Origin: Ganoderma boninense
Lineage: Eukaryota > Basidiomycota > Agaricomycetes > Polyporales > Polyporaceae
Length of the DNA stretch: 64,000 nt
NCBI GenBank assembly: GCA_002900995.3
Contig: CM035314.1
Span: 2,442,267 to 2,506,266 of the forward strand
Direction: 5' to 3'
Shown: positions 1 to 11,525 of the stretch, piece by piece
How the letters are laid out: each line of letters opens with the position of its first letter
How positions within the stretch are numbered: the stretch's first letter is position 1
Program-made: the position numbers and the translations under genes
Notes under the pieces: generated by a model
Databases searched by the model: none
Seen by the model: only the letters and a program-made list of their open reading frames with translations
What the model was told of the DNA's origin: nothing

Positions 1-708
1 CCCCGGGGGCGGGACGAGCGGGTCGATGGGCTGGCGCGCGGCCTTGCGCACGGCGTCCCAGAACGCGGCCTCGTCGTACGTCGTGCCGCACAGGTCGCGC
101 ACGAGCGCGCCCCAGCGCCCGTGCCGCAGCTCGTGCCGCTCGATGCGGCCCATGAACTTCGAGCTCACGACGAGCCCCGCGCGCTCGGCGAGCCCCTCGG
201 ATGAGCTGCAGATCAGCATCGGGCTGAGCCCGGGGAGGGGAAGGGCGAGGACGAAGAGGTACGACTCCTGCTTCGGGAGCATCGCGCGCTTCAGGCGGGA
301 CGCGACCACCTTGAGGAACTGCTCGCCGTCCTGGTGCGGCAGGGTGAGGACAACGCCGACTTTTGTCCCGTCGACGACCTCGGCTTTGCGGAGTGCACGG
401 AGGACGATGGTGTGCGCGACCTGGTCGCGGATGGGGTCGAAGGCGTCGCCGATTGGGGATTCGGGTTGCGGCGAAGCAGACTGGACATAAGATTGGGTGC
501 TTGTATGTGACTGTGTGCTGGTTCGCGACTGAGGGCTCGACGGAGATACCGAAGAGAGACTCTGCTGCATCATTGAATGCTCGGAAAGGACTGAGGGTAG
601 GCGGAATGGTCTCTCGATGACTTGACCGTAGGTACTAGTCGAGCGAGAAGAGGATATTTCCGAGCTCACCCTGCGGTGGGAAGGTGTGGTTGACCTGGAA
701 GACGACAT
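1..708 (-). CDS. Unknown protein, N-terminal part only
   Basis: An open frame runs from an ATG at 706-708 to the left edge without a stop (236 codons), so the C-terminus lies outside the window. The first ~80 residues are Ser/Thr/Gln-rich and look disordered. From about residue 80 the sequence becomes more regular (GDAFDPIRDQVAHTIVLRA and on), with alternating hydrophobic segments and few low-complexity runs, as in a folded domain. The frame was chosen because it is open throughout, has strong third-position GC bias and no stop. The ORF on the + strand over the same bases is its shadow. I do not recognise the family, and no signal peptide or membrane helix is visible. Confidence 0.6.
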   Translation of the reverse strand, partial: MSSSRSTTPSHRRVSSEISSSRSTSTYGQVIERPFRLPSVLSEHSMMQQSLSSVSPSSPQSRTSTQSHTSTQSYVQSASPQPESPIGDAFDPIRDQVAHTIVLRALRKAEVVDGTKVGVVLTLPHQDGEQFLKVVASRLKRAMLPKQESYLFVLALPLPGLSPMLICSSSEGLAERAGLVVSSKFMGRIERHELRHGRWGALVRDLCGTTYDEAAFWDAVRKAARQPIDPLVPPPG

Positions 709-1555
709 GGCAGGGCTTCTTTCCCGGGCCACCACGTTCCTGCGAAGGCGGCCGAGTCAATGAGAGCTCTTTCAACTTCCAGGACGGCGGACTTACGTCA
801 AAATGAAAGGTTTATTGAACGATCGCAGGGTGGTAGTGAGTGGTAGATAGGCTGGTGTCAAAGTAGACCAACAAGGTGTCCAGGTCGATAATTTGAAGTC
901 AAGATGACTCTGCAAGTCTCTGCAATAGTGCTGCCTGCAGTCGTTCGCACATTGTTGAATATTGACGTGCTACGTCGCACCGGCCCCTTCCGGCGCAGCT
1001 GTCCCAGTCCTGGCGCTAGCCATATGGTATGGCCAATGATCGCGAACGAAAGTAACCTCGTGTTAAAAAGGATGACCAGGGTAGAAGAGACAATTCCAGC
1101 TGAAATGACATGGTCTGGTATGCAAGTAGGCGACCGGTGATTAATCTGAGAAAGGTGGTACGTATGTAGTAGAGATGAGAGGCCTCGTGAAAATCCTACA
1201 GAATTCATTTAGATCATACCACTAGCTCGGAGCCAAATGCATATCTATCGGATGTACAAAAATGCGACTATGAAAACAGTACTGATGAGGAGTGGTACGA
1301 CGAGGGGAGAGACAATATGAGCAGGATGAGACTATGGGATGTTGAGTATGCGTAATAGATAATCGTGACGCTAATGATGATGTTAGCGAATCAATGCGTG
1401 ATAGTGGTCTAACCCCGACGACACGAGGTAAGAATGCGTGCGAACGAATATGCAATATGTTCAGTCCAGATATACGAAAGCAAGTTCATAACAGCGACGT
1501 CAGCGTGATATAATCGTGAAAGGTTCGGCGTGTGCGAGCATGGCAACGGTAGCTG
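709..1555. other. Intergenic, no gene seen
   Basis: The short ORFs here have no composition bias or recognisable motif. The stretch is less GC-rich than its neighbours and holds the 5' flank of the partial gene and the 3' flank of the terpene synthase. Confidence 0.5.
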
Positions 1556-2683
1556 TCATGACACGAAGACCCAACCGGAAGACCGGACGTCCTCGCCGGC
1601 CTCCCCGAAGAACCTATCCGTCTCGTAGAGCCAGTGCAGCGTGCCAGCGACGCAATCACGGAGGCCTCGTACGTACGCCTGTACGTCATCGTCCCGTTCG
1701 CCAAACACGGGCACCTGTGCTTCATTCTCGAGGAACGTGCAGAAGGTCTCCTTGATGAGATTGCCCGCGAAGTGAACTGCGCCCTGCGGGGCAAGCTTCC
1801 GCTCTGTCATGAGAACGACGATGAGATTTGACGTGTGTGGATGCTGCGCGTATGCCGCGATGTCCTGCGTGGTGGCCTGAGTCAGTCCCGAATGCCTGAG
1901 CTCTCAGTGGATGTGTAGCGTACGGTTGCCCATGAAATAATATTACCGGCATCTTGCCGGAGTCGTCGTAACGTAGGGTGTTCGTAAACTTGAGGCGGTA
2001 TCCACAATCCGCCGGCGTAGATGACCAGGTCGAGGAGCATCTTGACACCGACCGCATCGCGCTTGGTTGCTATGTACGACTCCAGATCTGGCACGACGCC
2101 ATTCGCGGCGTCCCGTATGGTGATCGCCTGTCCGAGACGGAACGCCGCTAGATGTCGCTGAAAGCGTTTTTGCCAGTCGCGGCGAGTAGTGGGGCGGAAC
2201 GACCGTGTCCATATCCTAAAGAATGTTGAAAGCTCAGCGATTGACAAAACTTAACGTTAGGGCACGGAGGACTTGGTGCGGCCGTAGGCGCAATGCCCGG
2301 TGGACGCGGGAAGCCGACGGGCGGGGGACGGGGATGGGGTCGGGGTTGGCGTTGCTCAAGCCGAAACAGAGTAGCACTCACGGGTCAAAGATCTCCTCGT
2401 CTGCGTACAACGACCGTGGTCGGTCTGTCCAATGCACTAGGATGATGAGGAACTTGGCGATCGACAGAAGCTGTCCCGCGTCGCATGCGGGAAAGCAGAG
2501 CGCAGCCAGGAGGCCGAATCGTGCCCCAGGCAGGCGAGACTCTTCCTCCGCATCAAGGAAGAGGGGATTCGCGAGGGCCCACTTCTCTGACGAGAGCGTG
2601 ACAGAATGACAGTGCCCATTGCACCGTAATTCGAAGTGTGGGTTGCAGAACGCCGGGAAATTCGGGATGCGGATGCTCCCCAT
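1556..2683 (-). CDS. Sesquiterpene synthase (class I terpene cyclase), atypical metal-binding motifs
   Basis: Family members ionise farnesyl diphosphate with three Mg ions and cyclise it. My model has exons 2683-2382, 2215-1924 and 1864-1556 (300 aa). The start is the ATG before SIRIPNF, matching the N-terminal 'PDF/PNF' of the family. The C-terminal half is clear: W-x5-RF, then LDLVIYAGGLWIPPQV, then EHPTLRRL and NIISWA, and TLHWLYETDRFFG near the end, equivalent to the RY pair (here RF). The Asp-rich motif is only weakly represented (EEIFD, where D(D/E)xxD is expected). The NSE triad, expected just after NIISWA, reads TDIAAYAQH, so Asn, Ser and Glu ligands are all replaced. The first intron is 166 nt and the spacer between the two motifs is 30-50 residues shorter than usual, so an exon may be missed or the gene may be decaying. 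Family call is firm, activity doubtful. Confidence 0.7.
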
Positions 2684-3474
2684 GACCGGGACGATAGACC
2701 TCGGCAGCTTGCGTGTGGGCGTGTGGGCGTGTCTTGTTCGAGAGTCGTGCGATCCTGAGGTAGGAATGCGGGGCAGAATTGGAGAGATTGGGACCGTGCG
2801 GAGTTCGACGTGGTAGAGGTAGCAGAGGAGAGAGAGGAAGAAAGACAATTGGGGCAGATATCTGGAGAAGGAAGGCAGACCACAAAGATTGGCAGAGGCC
2901 GGTATACTATAGAGTTCTAGGGTGACACATGGCCATGCATATCAGGTTCATGTACTGGTGGCGGCTGGTGCGAAAGCACGCTGGACGGACAGACGCTGCA
3001 GAGAATGATATTTGCGCGCTAGATCCGCCATCACGGGGAGGCCGGAGCCGCCGATGGCTCACCCTTTTGTTCTCACCGTCGATTAGGCGGACAATAAGTG
3101 ATTGCGGACAAGAAGGGGAGGGGGAACGTCGATATACTCGGAACGTCGGGCGCAAGGCGCAAATGAATACTACGCTTTCCCAATTTGCCTAGTGCGAGCG
3201 ATCGACGCAGCGAGCAGCATCGCACTCGTGATCCAAAATGCACTGCACCCTCCCCCACTGAACGTTCTGCACCGCGGGGATACAAAAGGCGTCGTGCATA
3301 ATCTCGCACTAGCGCAATCTACGCTAGTCTATCACAACGACCGCGATTTCTATCACAGATCAGTCCTCCCGACATCCAAGCCATCCACCTCCGAAACAAG
3401 CCCTCGAGTCGCCCTCCAAGCCGCAAGACTCCTCAGCCTTGACCAGGTATGGCAGACAAGACCCCCGGCCCGAA
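2684..3474. other. Intergenic between terpene synthase promoter and GPI13 3' end
   Basis: About 790 bp upstream of the terpene synthase start and downstream of the GPI13 stop. No supported gene; the ORFs here are overlapping frames without bias. Confidence 0.5.
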
Positions 3475-6400
3475 CTATTTTGCGCCTTGGTTCATCGCGG
3501 CGAACAGCCTTGACACCCTGCTTGACACCCGCCCCACCCCGACCGCAACTCCGAACAAGACCGCTAGGTCGACAACAAGCAGCGTCGCAGCTGCCAGCAT
3601 GAACCGCGGCGCAAATATTTTCCACACCATCAGGTGCCGCCGGAGCCACGCCGCACACGTCGCGCTGCTGAGGAGCAGCGTCGCGTGGTACAGCATCGTT
3701 CCCAGCGACGCACGGACTGCGTCAGCGCGTGCCTTGATGTCCACCGCAGGCTGAGGCAGCGGGGCGACGTTCCAAAGAGCGAGGAGTGGGGCCGCGAGCG
3801 AGATGAGGAAGTGCGGGCCGAACGAGTTCAGGATGACAAGGAGGGGCGAGAGTGGGTACGTGAGCGTCGGCGTCAGCACGAACGCCGTCTTCCACTGGAT
3901 GGACGGGATCGCGGCCTGGTGGCCAGTGGCGAAGAAGGCATGCACCGCGAGCGTCGCCAGCGGCGCGACCTCAGAGAAGCGGAGGGGGACGCTCGGCGTC
4001 CGGAGCGCGTCGTTGTCCAGTATCGCGGACGGGTTCCCAGACGCGAAGACGGCCTCGAGGCCGCGTACGTCGCGGACGCTGTCGACGACCTCGAGGTGCG
4101 CGAGCACGGCGATCGCGGCGAGAGAGAGGGCCGCCTGTCCGGTGAGCTGCAGCGTGGGGTACAGCAGCCCCAGGAACAGGCACCAGAAGACGAGGTAGGG
4201 CGCCCCGAACGCGTTTGCGAACCCGAGCACGGTCACCTCGCGCGTGTTTTTGCCGGGTGCAGTCGAATCGGGCTTGGTCTCGGTCGAGATCTCCAGACAG
4301 AGGGGGACGAGGTACCATAGCGCGTAACCGAGCAACAGCACGCTGGCCATCGCTAGCCGTGCGCACCACGTCCGTGCGAGGCGAAGCGCACCTGCCCATT
4401 CGGGACCGAACGCTTCCGAGGAATCGAAGTGCTCGAGTATCCAGAAGGAGCTGCCCAGCAGCAGGACGGCGGGGAGGATCCATGGGATTACAATGGCCGC
4501 TGTCCCTCTGTCGGACTTGGAAATCTTGAGGAACCGCCTTGTGGTGTAAGGCAGCAGAAGCGCGATAGGCACCGAGAGTAACAACACCGGCGGAGGAGGG
4601 GAAGGCAGAGACGATGACGCGAAGAACGTAACGTGGCAGAAGGGCTGTTGTTCCTCCCGGCAGACAGTGCTCACCGCCATCAACCGCACGCAGAGCGCGA
4701 AGAGTGCGGAAAATCCGAGGATGCGGTAGCGCAGTCGAGATGTCGGTGCAGTAAAGCCGACGAGGACGGAGGGTGCGACGGAGGAGACCAGGAGGAAGGT
4801 GACGATGCGGTCCTCCCACACCGTGAATGAGTTCGACGCGAATGCCGCAGCATGAAGGATAAGCGGCAAGGGGATGGACGTGACCGAACGGAAAGACGGT
4901 ATAGAAAGTGATGGCCGTGCAGAGAAGATGGTCGCAAGGGAGGATACGAACGATGCGCCAAAGAGCAGAGCTTCTACGAAACCAAGCCCCTTCACGAAGC
5001 GAGACGCGGCCAGATATCCGACGGATCCAAGGCAAGCTCCGCCGACCCCACTCAAGGTGTACCACCACGTTGCTCCTGCGGCCCAGCTTTCCCATTTGTC
5101 CTGCAGCGCGCCAACTTTGAAGTAGACGAGCGTCGCTGCGACCGTGTTCGTGACTAAGACGACGAGGCCAAGTATAATTAATGAGACATTAAACTGGGCC
5201 CAAAGTTGACGGCAGGCTGCGAGGGCAAAACGAGTGTACATCGTCATGGCGAGCCACTGCGCCTCTCTGTCGGTGGTGTGCGCTTCGAAATCCACGGTCC
5301 TCCATGTGCGATCGAGCTCGCCCCATGCATTGTCAAGCTCTCCCCCCGACGGGCTCGCGCGGTACGTGTCGAGGTACTGGTTGACCTGCTTCGCATTGAG
5401 AGCAAGTGCTCGGGTGTATTGTGAACCGGGCTTATCGTGCCAGAAGAGTTCAGGGATGATGGTGCCGAGGTTGTTGAAAGGGACGGGAAGACCGAGGGCC
5501 AAAGACAGCGTCGGTGCAAGGTCGATCTGTTGGATATGTCGGTGCTCGACCGCGGCCCCAGGGAAAATACGGCTGGTGAGGAGCCAATCAGGAATGGAAG
5601 CTTCGGGGTGGACGAGCTGCGGGCCTTTGCTGTAAACCCAGAGTGCGGCAGAAGTCTCGTGATCACCGTCGCCGCCGTGGTCGCCTTTCCTGTCCATCCC
5701 ATGGTCTCCCATAAGGATGAGGAGTGTGTCGTCATCCAGCAACTCGACGACCCGACGCATCACGACGTCCATTTGCGTAAGCTTTGTCTTCATGGTGGGA
5801 TGATCCGGACCAAGTCGGTGACCAACGTGGTCGACACCAAGGAAATGTCCGATGATGACATCCCAAGAAGGACTCTTGTCTTGGAGAAGGGGAAATAGAT
5901 GCTCAATGACACCTTCATCGACAGTGTGTAAATCCTCGACGTTGAAAGAGTCGTACGGAAATGTCATGTTGGGCTCGAAGGAATCGGGGAAGACGGTTGT
6001 CCACGTGTCATCTCCCATAAAAGCGATCTGTCACTAGCGAAGTCAGTTTCGCAACCAGTACTCTGAACGCTGACAAAAAGTAGAAGAAATAAGATGAACT
6101 CATGAACAACGCATCGTGTAGCGTTGCTAACACGACGAGCGCTTAATAACACAGAAGAAGTGAAACGGACATGGCTCTCGACAGAAGCTATGAAGGAGTA
6201 AAGACAATGACTCGGTAGACAACGAGACTCGCCTTCTTCCCCGCCGACCTGAGTTGTCCAATAAATGAATCCTCCGTAATAGATGATCCTCCAAAGTTTG
6301 AGCCCATGTCAATGAAGGTCGGCAAGGACCCCGTTGTAATGCCCTTTAATCTTTGAAGAGTGGTCGTTGGTGGGTCAGAGAACATTTCGAAGAGGAGGGA

Positions 6401-6688
6401 GTGGGTGGGCTGAGCAGCCGAGAGTTCCTGGGGGAGAAGAAGGACATTGTGATGGTAGGGGGAAACTGGCTCGGGCGGGTTAGGGCTAAGGAAGTCGAAA
6501 CGAAGCGCATCAATGACGAGCACCACGGCTCTTCTGTGGGAGGGGGAAATGGTACAGCTTCCATCCTGGCAGTCGGTGGTGTCTGAGAGGGACAACCGGG
6601 TGAGGAGGAAGCCTCGAGTATAGAGGTAGATTCCAGCGAGGTGTACGAGGAATACCCATAATAGGAGCGAGAGTCCCTTGGAGGCCAT
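3475..6688 (-). CDS. GPI13: GPI ethanolamine phosphate transferase 3 (GPI13 / PIG-O)
   Basis: ER multi-pass enzyme that moves phosphoethanolamine from phosphatidylethanolamine to the third mannose of the GPI precursor, the group later linked to proteins. Two exons: 6688-6233 (152 codons) and 6027-3475, giving 1002 aa, close to the usual 1000-1100. Residues ~8-28 form the N-terminal membrane anchor. The alkaline-phosphatase-like lumenal domain follows, with VLVIDALRFDF (metal-binding Asp), TTTLQRLKGITTG (catalytic Thr region), MGDDTW, VDHVGHRLGPDHP and GDHGMDRKGDHGG. The rest is about a dozen hydrophobic helices ending in a short tail. Joining GKK to IAFMGDDTW matches the family without gap only if the 205-nt intron (6028-6232) uses a GC donor (AAG|GCGAGT). 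GT donors nearby either break the frame or insert residues. Intact and very probably functional. Confidence 0.95.
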
Positions 6689-7098
6689 GTGTCTAGATAA
6701 TGAAGAGTGAACGGCGTAGTATGGATTATGTGAACATTGATCTTTCGAGAAGAGGTCACTTCAGAAAATGCAAGGAACAACACACAGCGCACCTAGTTCC
6801 TCAGGAAATTGTCGTCGGTAAGAGCGCCGCCCTGCCACGAGCCCTAAGATCTCGAGTAAGTTTACAAAAGATACCATTCAAAGCACCCATACCGACCGTC
6901 TGAGAAGTGAACGCTGACCGGGGAGCAGGTCGTGGAAGAGATGAGCAGAGAACGTGTCGCCGTCGCCAGCGCTAGGGTGGCTGCTGGTGGCTGAGAACGC
7001 TCGCCGACCACGCGAAGAGGAACCGACTCTCCCGGCTTCCTACCACCACCCCATTTTCCTTGCCTGCATTTTGGCGTCTCAAACTCTTCTCTTTGATC
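6689..7098. promoter_or_regulatory. Divergent intergenic region GPI13 / DPB4
   Basis: 410 bp between two oppositely transcribed housekeeping genes; it must hold both promoters. No TATA box is obvious near either start. Confidence 0.5.
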
Positions 7099-8090
7099 AT
7101 GCCGAGGGCCAAAGAGGCTACAGCAGGAGCGTCGACTGCCCAGGCTCAGCAGGATGCCGTCTCGGATGGCATAGACAGTTTCGAGCTGCCCCGCAGTTTG
7201 ATCATGAAGTTGGCGCGTGCGTCGCAGGTGAGCATCGACTTCGACGCGTTTTACGCGTTCATACGTTTCGTATGCTTTGAACAACGCTCAGTCATAAGTC
7301 AGGTCCCAGAGAACACGAAATTCTCGAAAGATGTAATCCTGTCCATCCTGAAGGCATCCACCGTCTTCGTGAACTACCTTGGTACGCTGCCTCTATACGC
7401 TTGGACCAACTAAGTCTCGAAGCTGAACTCTGCCTACTTTCAGCTGCAACGTGAGAAGGATTCCGCAAACAATCAGTCTTACCCGGACTAAGCTTACGCG
7501 TAATAGAGCACACGAAGTGGCGAGCTCAAAACAACACAAGAGCATCTCCGCCACTGACGTCCTCAAAGCTCTCGAACTTGTAGAATTCAACGACATTGCG
7601 AAGTCTATCCAAGGGGAGCTACCAAGTACGCGCATTTCCCTCTCCTAGCGTTCACACTTCTTCTCCTGATCACCCTTCAGCGTACCGGGAAATGCAAAGA
7701 GCAGACAAACGGAAGGGAGGCAAAGCAAAAGCAAAAGACACGCCCGAGTCTGCATCGGCCGCGTCCAAGCCCAAGGGTAAGGGCAAGGCAGCTGCCTCGT
7801 CTGATCACCCGGACCAACAACATATCCCTACCATCCACATCCGACCTCCAGCCTCCGTTGCGCAGCCTGTGGCTGAGGCAGGCCATGAACAACGGCCATC
7901 GGAGGACGTTGATGAGGATCAGGAGATGTTGGACCAAGACCAAGAGGATGGTGGCGAGGATGTGGACGAGGAGATGGAGGACGAGGAAGGAGACGAGGAT
8001 GAGCCGGAGGACACCATGGCGCTGGAGGACGAGGAGACCCGGCGGGACGCGAAGGGGTTAGAGGCAGGCGACGCTATAGAGGAAGATTGA
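7099..8090 (+). CDS. DPB4: Histone-fold subunit DPB4 / POLE3 (DNA polymerase epsilon, chromatin remodelling)
   Basis: H2B-like histone-fold protein that pairs with DPB3/POLE4 in DNA polymerase epsilon and with related partners in ISWI-type remodellers; nuclear. Five exons: 7099-7227, 7303-7381, 7444-7450, 7507-7625 and 7681-8090 (247 aa). The histone fold spans residues ~15-110: ELPRSLIMKLA (helix 1), then TKFSKDVILSILKAST, FVNYLAATAHEVA (helix 2) and KSISATDVLKALEL (helix 3). Exon 3 is 7 nt and supplies the AAT of helix 2; skipping it with an acceptor 2 nt downstream stays in frame but shortens the helix by three residues. A Lys-rich linker and a long Asp/Glu tail follow, usual for fungal DPB4. 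Transcribed divergently from GPI13. Confidence 0.93.
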
Positions 8091-8557
8091 CCGGTGTGTT
8101 TGTCTTCGGTTCACGTGTATAATATTTCATGGATTTTAGACTTGCGGCAGCTCGCGCTTGTCCTCATCTCCCTGAACTGGTGGACGACGGACGTTGCGGT
8201 GTCTTCCCAGTTGAGCGCCTATTCCGGCCTGCTGTCGACCATCGACCTTGTTGTTCAAAGTGTAAAGGAAAACTTCACTGATCACCTTGACGGGCTTTCA
8301 AAGAGACAGTAGTAAATGGGGAGGCCCTTGTTCTCTCCTCTGGTATGGACTCCTAGGCGTGTTCCTTGTTCCTTTCCTTTGTTCTCAAACCATTCATCTT
8401 CAGGTCCCGCACTCCATTGCAGAGCGTCTCTCAGGTCTTTCATCTCTTCCGCACGTCGCCACTGGAACCACGTAAGTTCACGCTAGAATTCACACCATGC
8501 TATACTAACGTCGGTTTAACATCGTCGAACTAGAGCGGCCTCTCGGGTCTGTGCCAA
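8091..8557 (+). promoter_or_regulatory. Upstream region of the F-box gene with a candidate 5'UTR intron
   Basis: 467 bp. A good intron (GTAAGT donor at 8472, TACTAAC branch, CTAG acceptor ending 8533; 62 nt) lies 25 bp before the F-box ATG, so the leader is probably spliced. No other coding signal. Confidence 0.5.
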
Positions 8558-10377
8558 ATGGATCCCAGGTCATCTACCTCGGAGTCTCCAACCCTCGCGT
8601 CCGTCCCGCCGTGCCTTGACCTCACGGCCCGTACCAGTGTCCGCTCTCATGCAGATGGTGCGAAAATCGCCAGGATATGGAACAGACGCCCCACTCTCAA
8701 AGCCCAGTGGAACAACACGGCCCCGGTCAATTCTCTCCCCAACGAGCTCTTTGTAGAAATTTTCCTTCTCGCCAAGCCCTGTTCCATCGGAAGCGGCAGA
8801 TGCACAACGCTGCCATGCACTGTTTCTTGGGCGCCCCTTATGCTGGTATGCCGCCACTGGAGGGATATCATCCTCTCTACCCCCCGGCTATGGCGCGTCG
8901 TGACAGTTGGGAAGGGCCTGCAATGGATGGAGCTTGCAGTATGTCGCTCGCAGCACGCAACACTAGATATAACCTTCTGGTGGAACTCGCCGGTCCTCGC
9001 CGCCCTGAATATCCTGCTGCCGGTCGCGGAGCGCATCGCTGCCCAAAGGTTCGAAGAAATGGACGAACATCAGCTAGCGGCAGCCCTCCATCTCGTCGAC
9101 GTTGCCCATTCCCACCTCACCAAGCTGTGCCTCACCAGAGCCTTCCACGAACGAGGAGGAGATGCCCCGTGGCGGAGTGCGTTCCCCAACATTCCACTTC
9201 ACTCCGTCAGCTTCGATCGCCAGCGGTTCCCTGCTATGACGACACTCGCCATCGAGGGCATTAGCATGATTCTACGGGACCCTCAAGTTTTCTTCTCCCA
9301 GCTTTGCGTTCTGAGCGTTGAACGATGTGTTCTTCTCTGCGATCCACCCATCTTTACGCTGTCCACGTTCCTCGACATGCTTGCGAGCTGCCCAAGGCTC
9401 GAGGAGGTCCATCTCACCAAAATACTCAGCCAGTTTTACCACGACTTGGGGCCTCAGAGCCAGCCAGGAAGAGCCAGCCACCAGTCCCGCATCCGCATCG
9501 TTTCCATCCCGAAGCTCCGAAAACTCGTTCTCCAAGACGAAGCCGGGGTAGTCTCCAGTTTCATGTCTTCCCTCTACGTTCCCCCGAACGTCTTTGTCTG
9601 GCTGCAAAACGAAGTCGACTCGCTCTCGCAAGACTCCCCCACTCTGTTCCTGCCACTCCTTCCACACAACCCGGGCCAAACCCTGCCCGTCCTGGCCAAC
9701 CTCCGCGTCCTCAACATTATGTTTGACATCGGGTGCAACATGTTCGAAATCGTCGCTTCATCTGAAGGGGGCCGACTGTACCTCTCTCTCGTGGTCGGGC
9801 GTGAACATCACACGGAGCTGCCCGTGAGCCGCGCATTGGGCGAGATCATACAGCTATACGCCAACGCCCCTTCAACGGACGTCACCGTCGAGTTGGTGGT
9901 GAGTAACTTGGTGCTTGAAGACGCGGAATGGAATCGGTTCTTTGCGGCATTGCGGGCCGTGGAGGACCTCATAGTCTGCGGCGTGTCCATCGATGCGCGG
10001 CAGGTGTTCGCCGCCCTCGCCCAGTCCCAGCCAGACGATGATGGTGGCTCTGTCATCGTATGCCCGAAGCTGCGGACATTATGCATAAATGGGCCGTCTG
10101 GACAGACGATGCACAGGACTGCATTGTCAGATGCCTTGCGACCAGGCCCCGTGGCGGTGCGACAGCCTTGGAGAAACTGCAGCTGGAGCCCTGCTTCGAC
10201 ATGTACAAGGAGTTCAAGGGAGCGAAGAGAGCGTTTCTTAGCGAAATCGGAGAGGTTTTCACGGGTGAGGTAGAGTTTGGCTATGACTTGATCGTTGACC
10301 CCAGCGACAGCGAGGACGAGGACAACGATGACAACGACAACGGCGACGATAACGACGGTGGTGACGACAACGAGTAG
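8558..10377 (+). CDS. F-box protein, C-terminus frameshifted
   Basis: Probably the substrate receptor of an SCF ubiquitin ligase, a greatly expanded family in Agaricomycetes. The F-box is at residues ~58-115 (SLPNELFVEIFLLAK, later LVCRHWRDIILSTPRLW). The remaining ~450 residues are Leu-rich segments typical of its divergent LRR partner domain. The main frame stops at 10273, but family-like sequence (ATALEKLQLEPCF and an acidic tail) continues in the -1 frame to a stop at 10377. The switch falls near the CCCC run at 10147-10150, so either a 1-nt deletion, an assembly error or an unrecognised splice explains it. The end given here is that of the second frame. Confidence 0.75.
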
Positions 10378-10535
10378 TGTACTTTCATCATCCTTAACGC
10401 AGAGCAGACATCCAAGGGCCACAGCATTCACCACCACGCTTTGTGTTGTTCATCGAATATATCTGGTATTAAGTATAGCCTAACCTCCAAAATCTAAGAA
10501 AACAGAAGCGAGAACGTCTAAACCCCTCTAGTATA

Positions 10536-11525
10536 CTACGTTTGTCTCTGCGGCTGCAAACGCATCAGCCAGTCCCTCCTCAGCACCTCGAACATATCCA
10601 CCGCATCCATCTCGACGACCTCGATCTTCTCCAAGCGCGTATCCGCCCTCTTGAGTTCCACCTCCCGCAGCAGCGTCATCATCTTCTCGTGCGCGCCCAG
10701 CGCGCCACGTTTCGCCATCGTCCGATGGTGGTGCCGGTGCTGGTTTGAGTTGGGAGCAGGCTCAGGCGGCCTCCGTGCTTCGATGATGAGCTCCTGCAGA
10801 CGCGCAGGAAGCGTGCTGGGGAATAGGGACACCGGAACAGAGGTACCCTGCCGCGCGTCCTCGCTCGGTGGCGCAGGAAGAGCTGCTTCGTAAACCTCGC
10901 GCGCGAACGCAGCCGCCCCCGCGACCTCCGAGACGCGGAGATGTGTCAGCGCAGGGCACGCTGCATCGAGGGCCCCGAGCTGCAGCAGGCCGTGCGGATT
11001 GCGGTTCCCCGAGAGGTGCAGACGGGTGAGGCGCGGCAGGCCGCTGCTGTCGCGTGACTGGGGGAAAGGATAGAAACCATGTATCGCGAGCTCCTCAAGG
11101 TGGGGCAGCGGGAGCGCGAAGAGGTGGCCGACGAGGGGCGCGGCCGTGTAGGGACACGCGGCGACGAGGGCGAGGGTCTCGAGCGTCGGCGCGGCGTATT
11201 CCAAAATGCGTGCGGCGAGCGCCCGCTCTCGGTCATGCCGCTCCATTTCCGCGAAGGGGGCCCCGCCCTTCAGGACGTCTTTACGGGTCCAGTCGGAGAG
11301 GAATAGGTGGCGGATGCGGCGGGCGTGTGGAGGGAGAGCGTGGAGGCGGGCGACGAGGGCGTCCATCTGAACGAGGCCGGAGACGGAGAGGGACTGGAAG
11401 AGGAACGGGGAGGCGGCATCGCGGACGTATCGCGAGACCAGCGCGAGTGCGCGAGCTGTCGCGCCATCGTCCGTGCATGCGAACTCGAAGATTTGTGTGT
11501 GCAGTTCGATGGGGAGGGACTCCAT
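10536..11525 (-). CDS. F-box/LRR protein
   Basis: 329 aa, single exon. I chose the ATG at 11525 because the F-box begins immediately (MESLPIELHTQIFEFA); the 70 codons upstream are unlike the family. After the box come LALVSRYVRDAASPFLFQSLSV and a run of Leu-rich repeats to about residue 240, then a charged C-terminal part. Likely a substrate adaptor; the target is unknown. It ends tail to tail with the preceding F-box gene, 158 bp away. Confidence 0.75.
   Translation of the reverse strand: MESLPIELHTQIFEFACTDDGATARALALVSRYVRDAASPFLFQSLSVSGLVQMDALVARLHALPPHARRIRHLFLSDWTRKDVLKGGAPFAEMERHDRERALAARILEYAAPTLETLALVAACPYTAAPLVGHLFALPLPHLEELAIHGFYPFPQSRDSSGLPRLTRLHLSGNRNPHGLLQLGALDAACPALTHLRVSEVAGAAAFAREVYEAALPAPPSEDARQGTSVPVSLFPSTLPARLQELIIEARRPPEPAPNSNQHRHHHRTMAKRGALGAHEKMMTLLREVELKRADTRLEKIEVVEMDAVDMFEVLRRDWLMRLQPQRQT

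Noticed and set aside
3634..5898. Long ORFs opposite or out of frame with GPI13
   Set aside because: Arg/Glu-rich shadows of a GC-rich, well-conserved gene; no motifs of their own.
10295..10437. Hydrophobic Val-rich minus-strand ORF end
   Set aside because: Complement of the acidic tail of the F-box gene.
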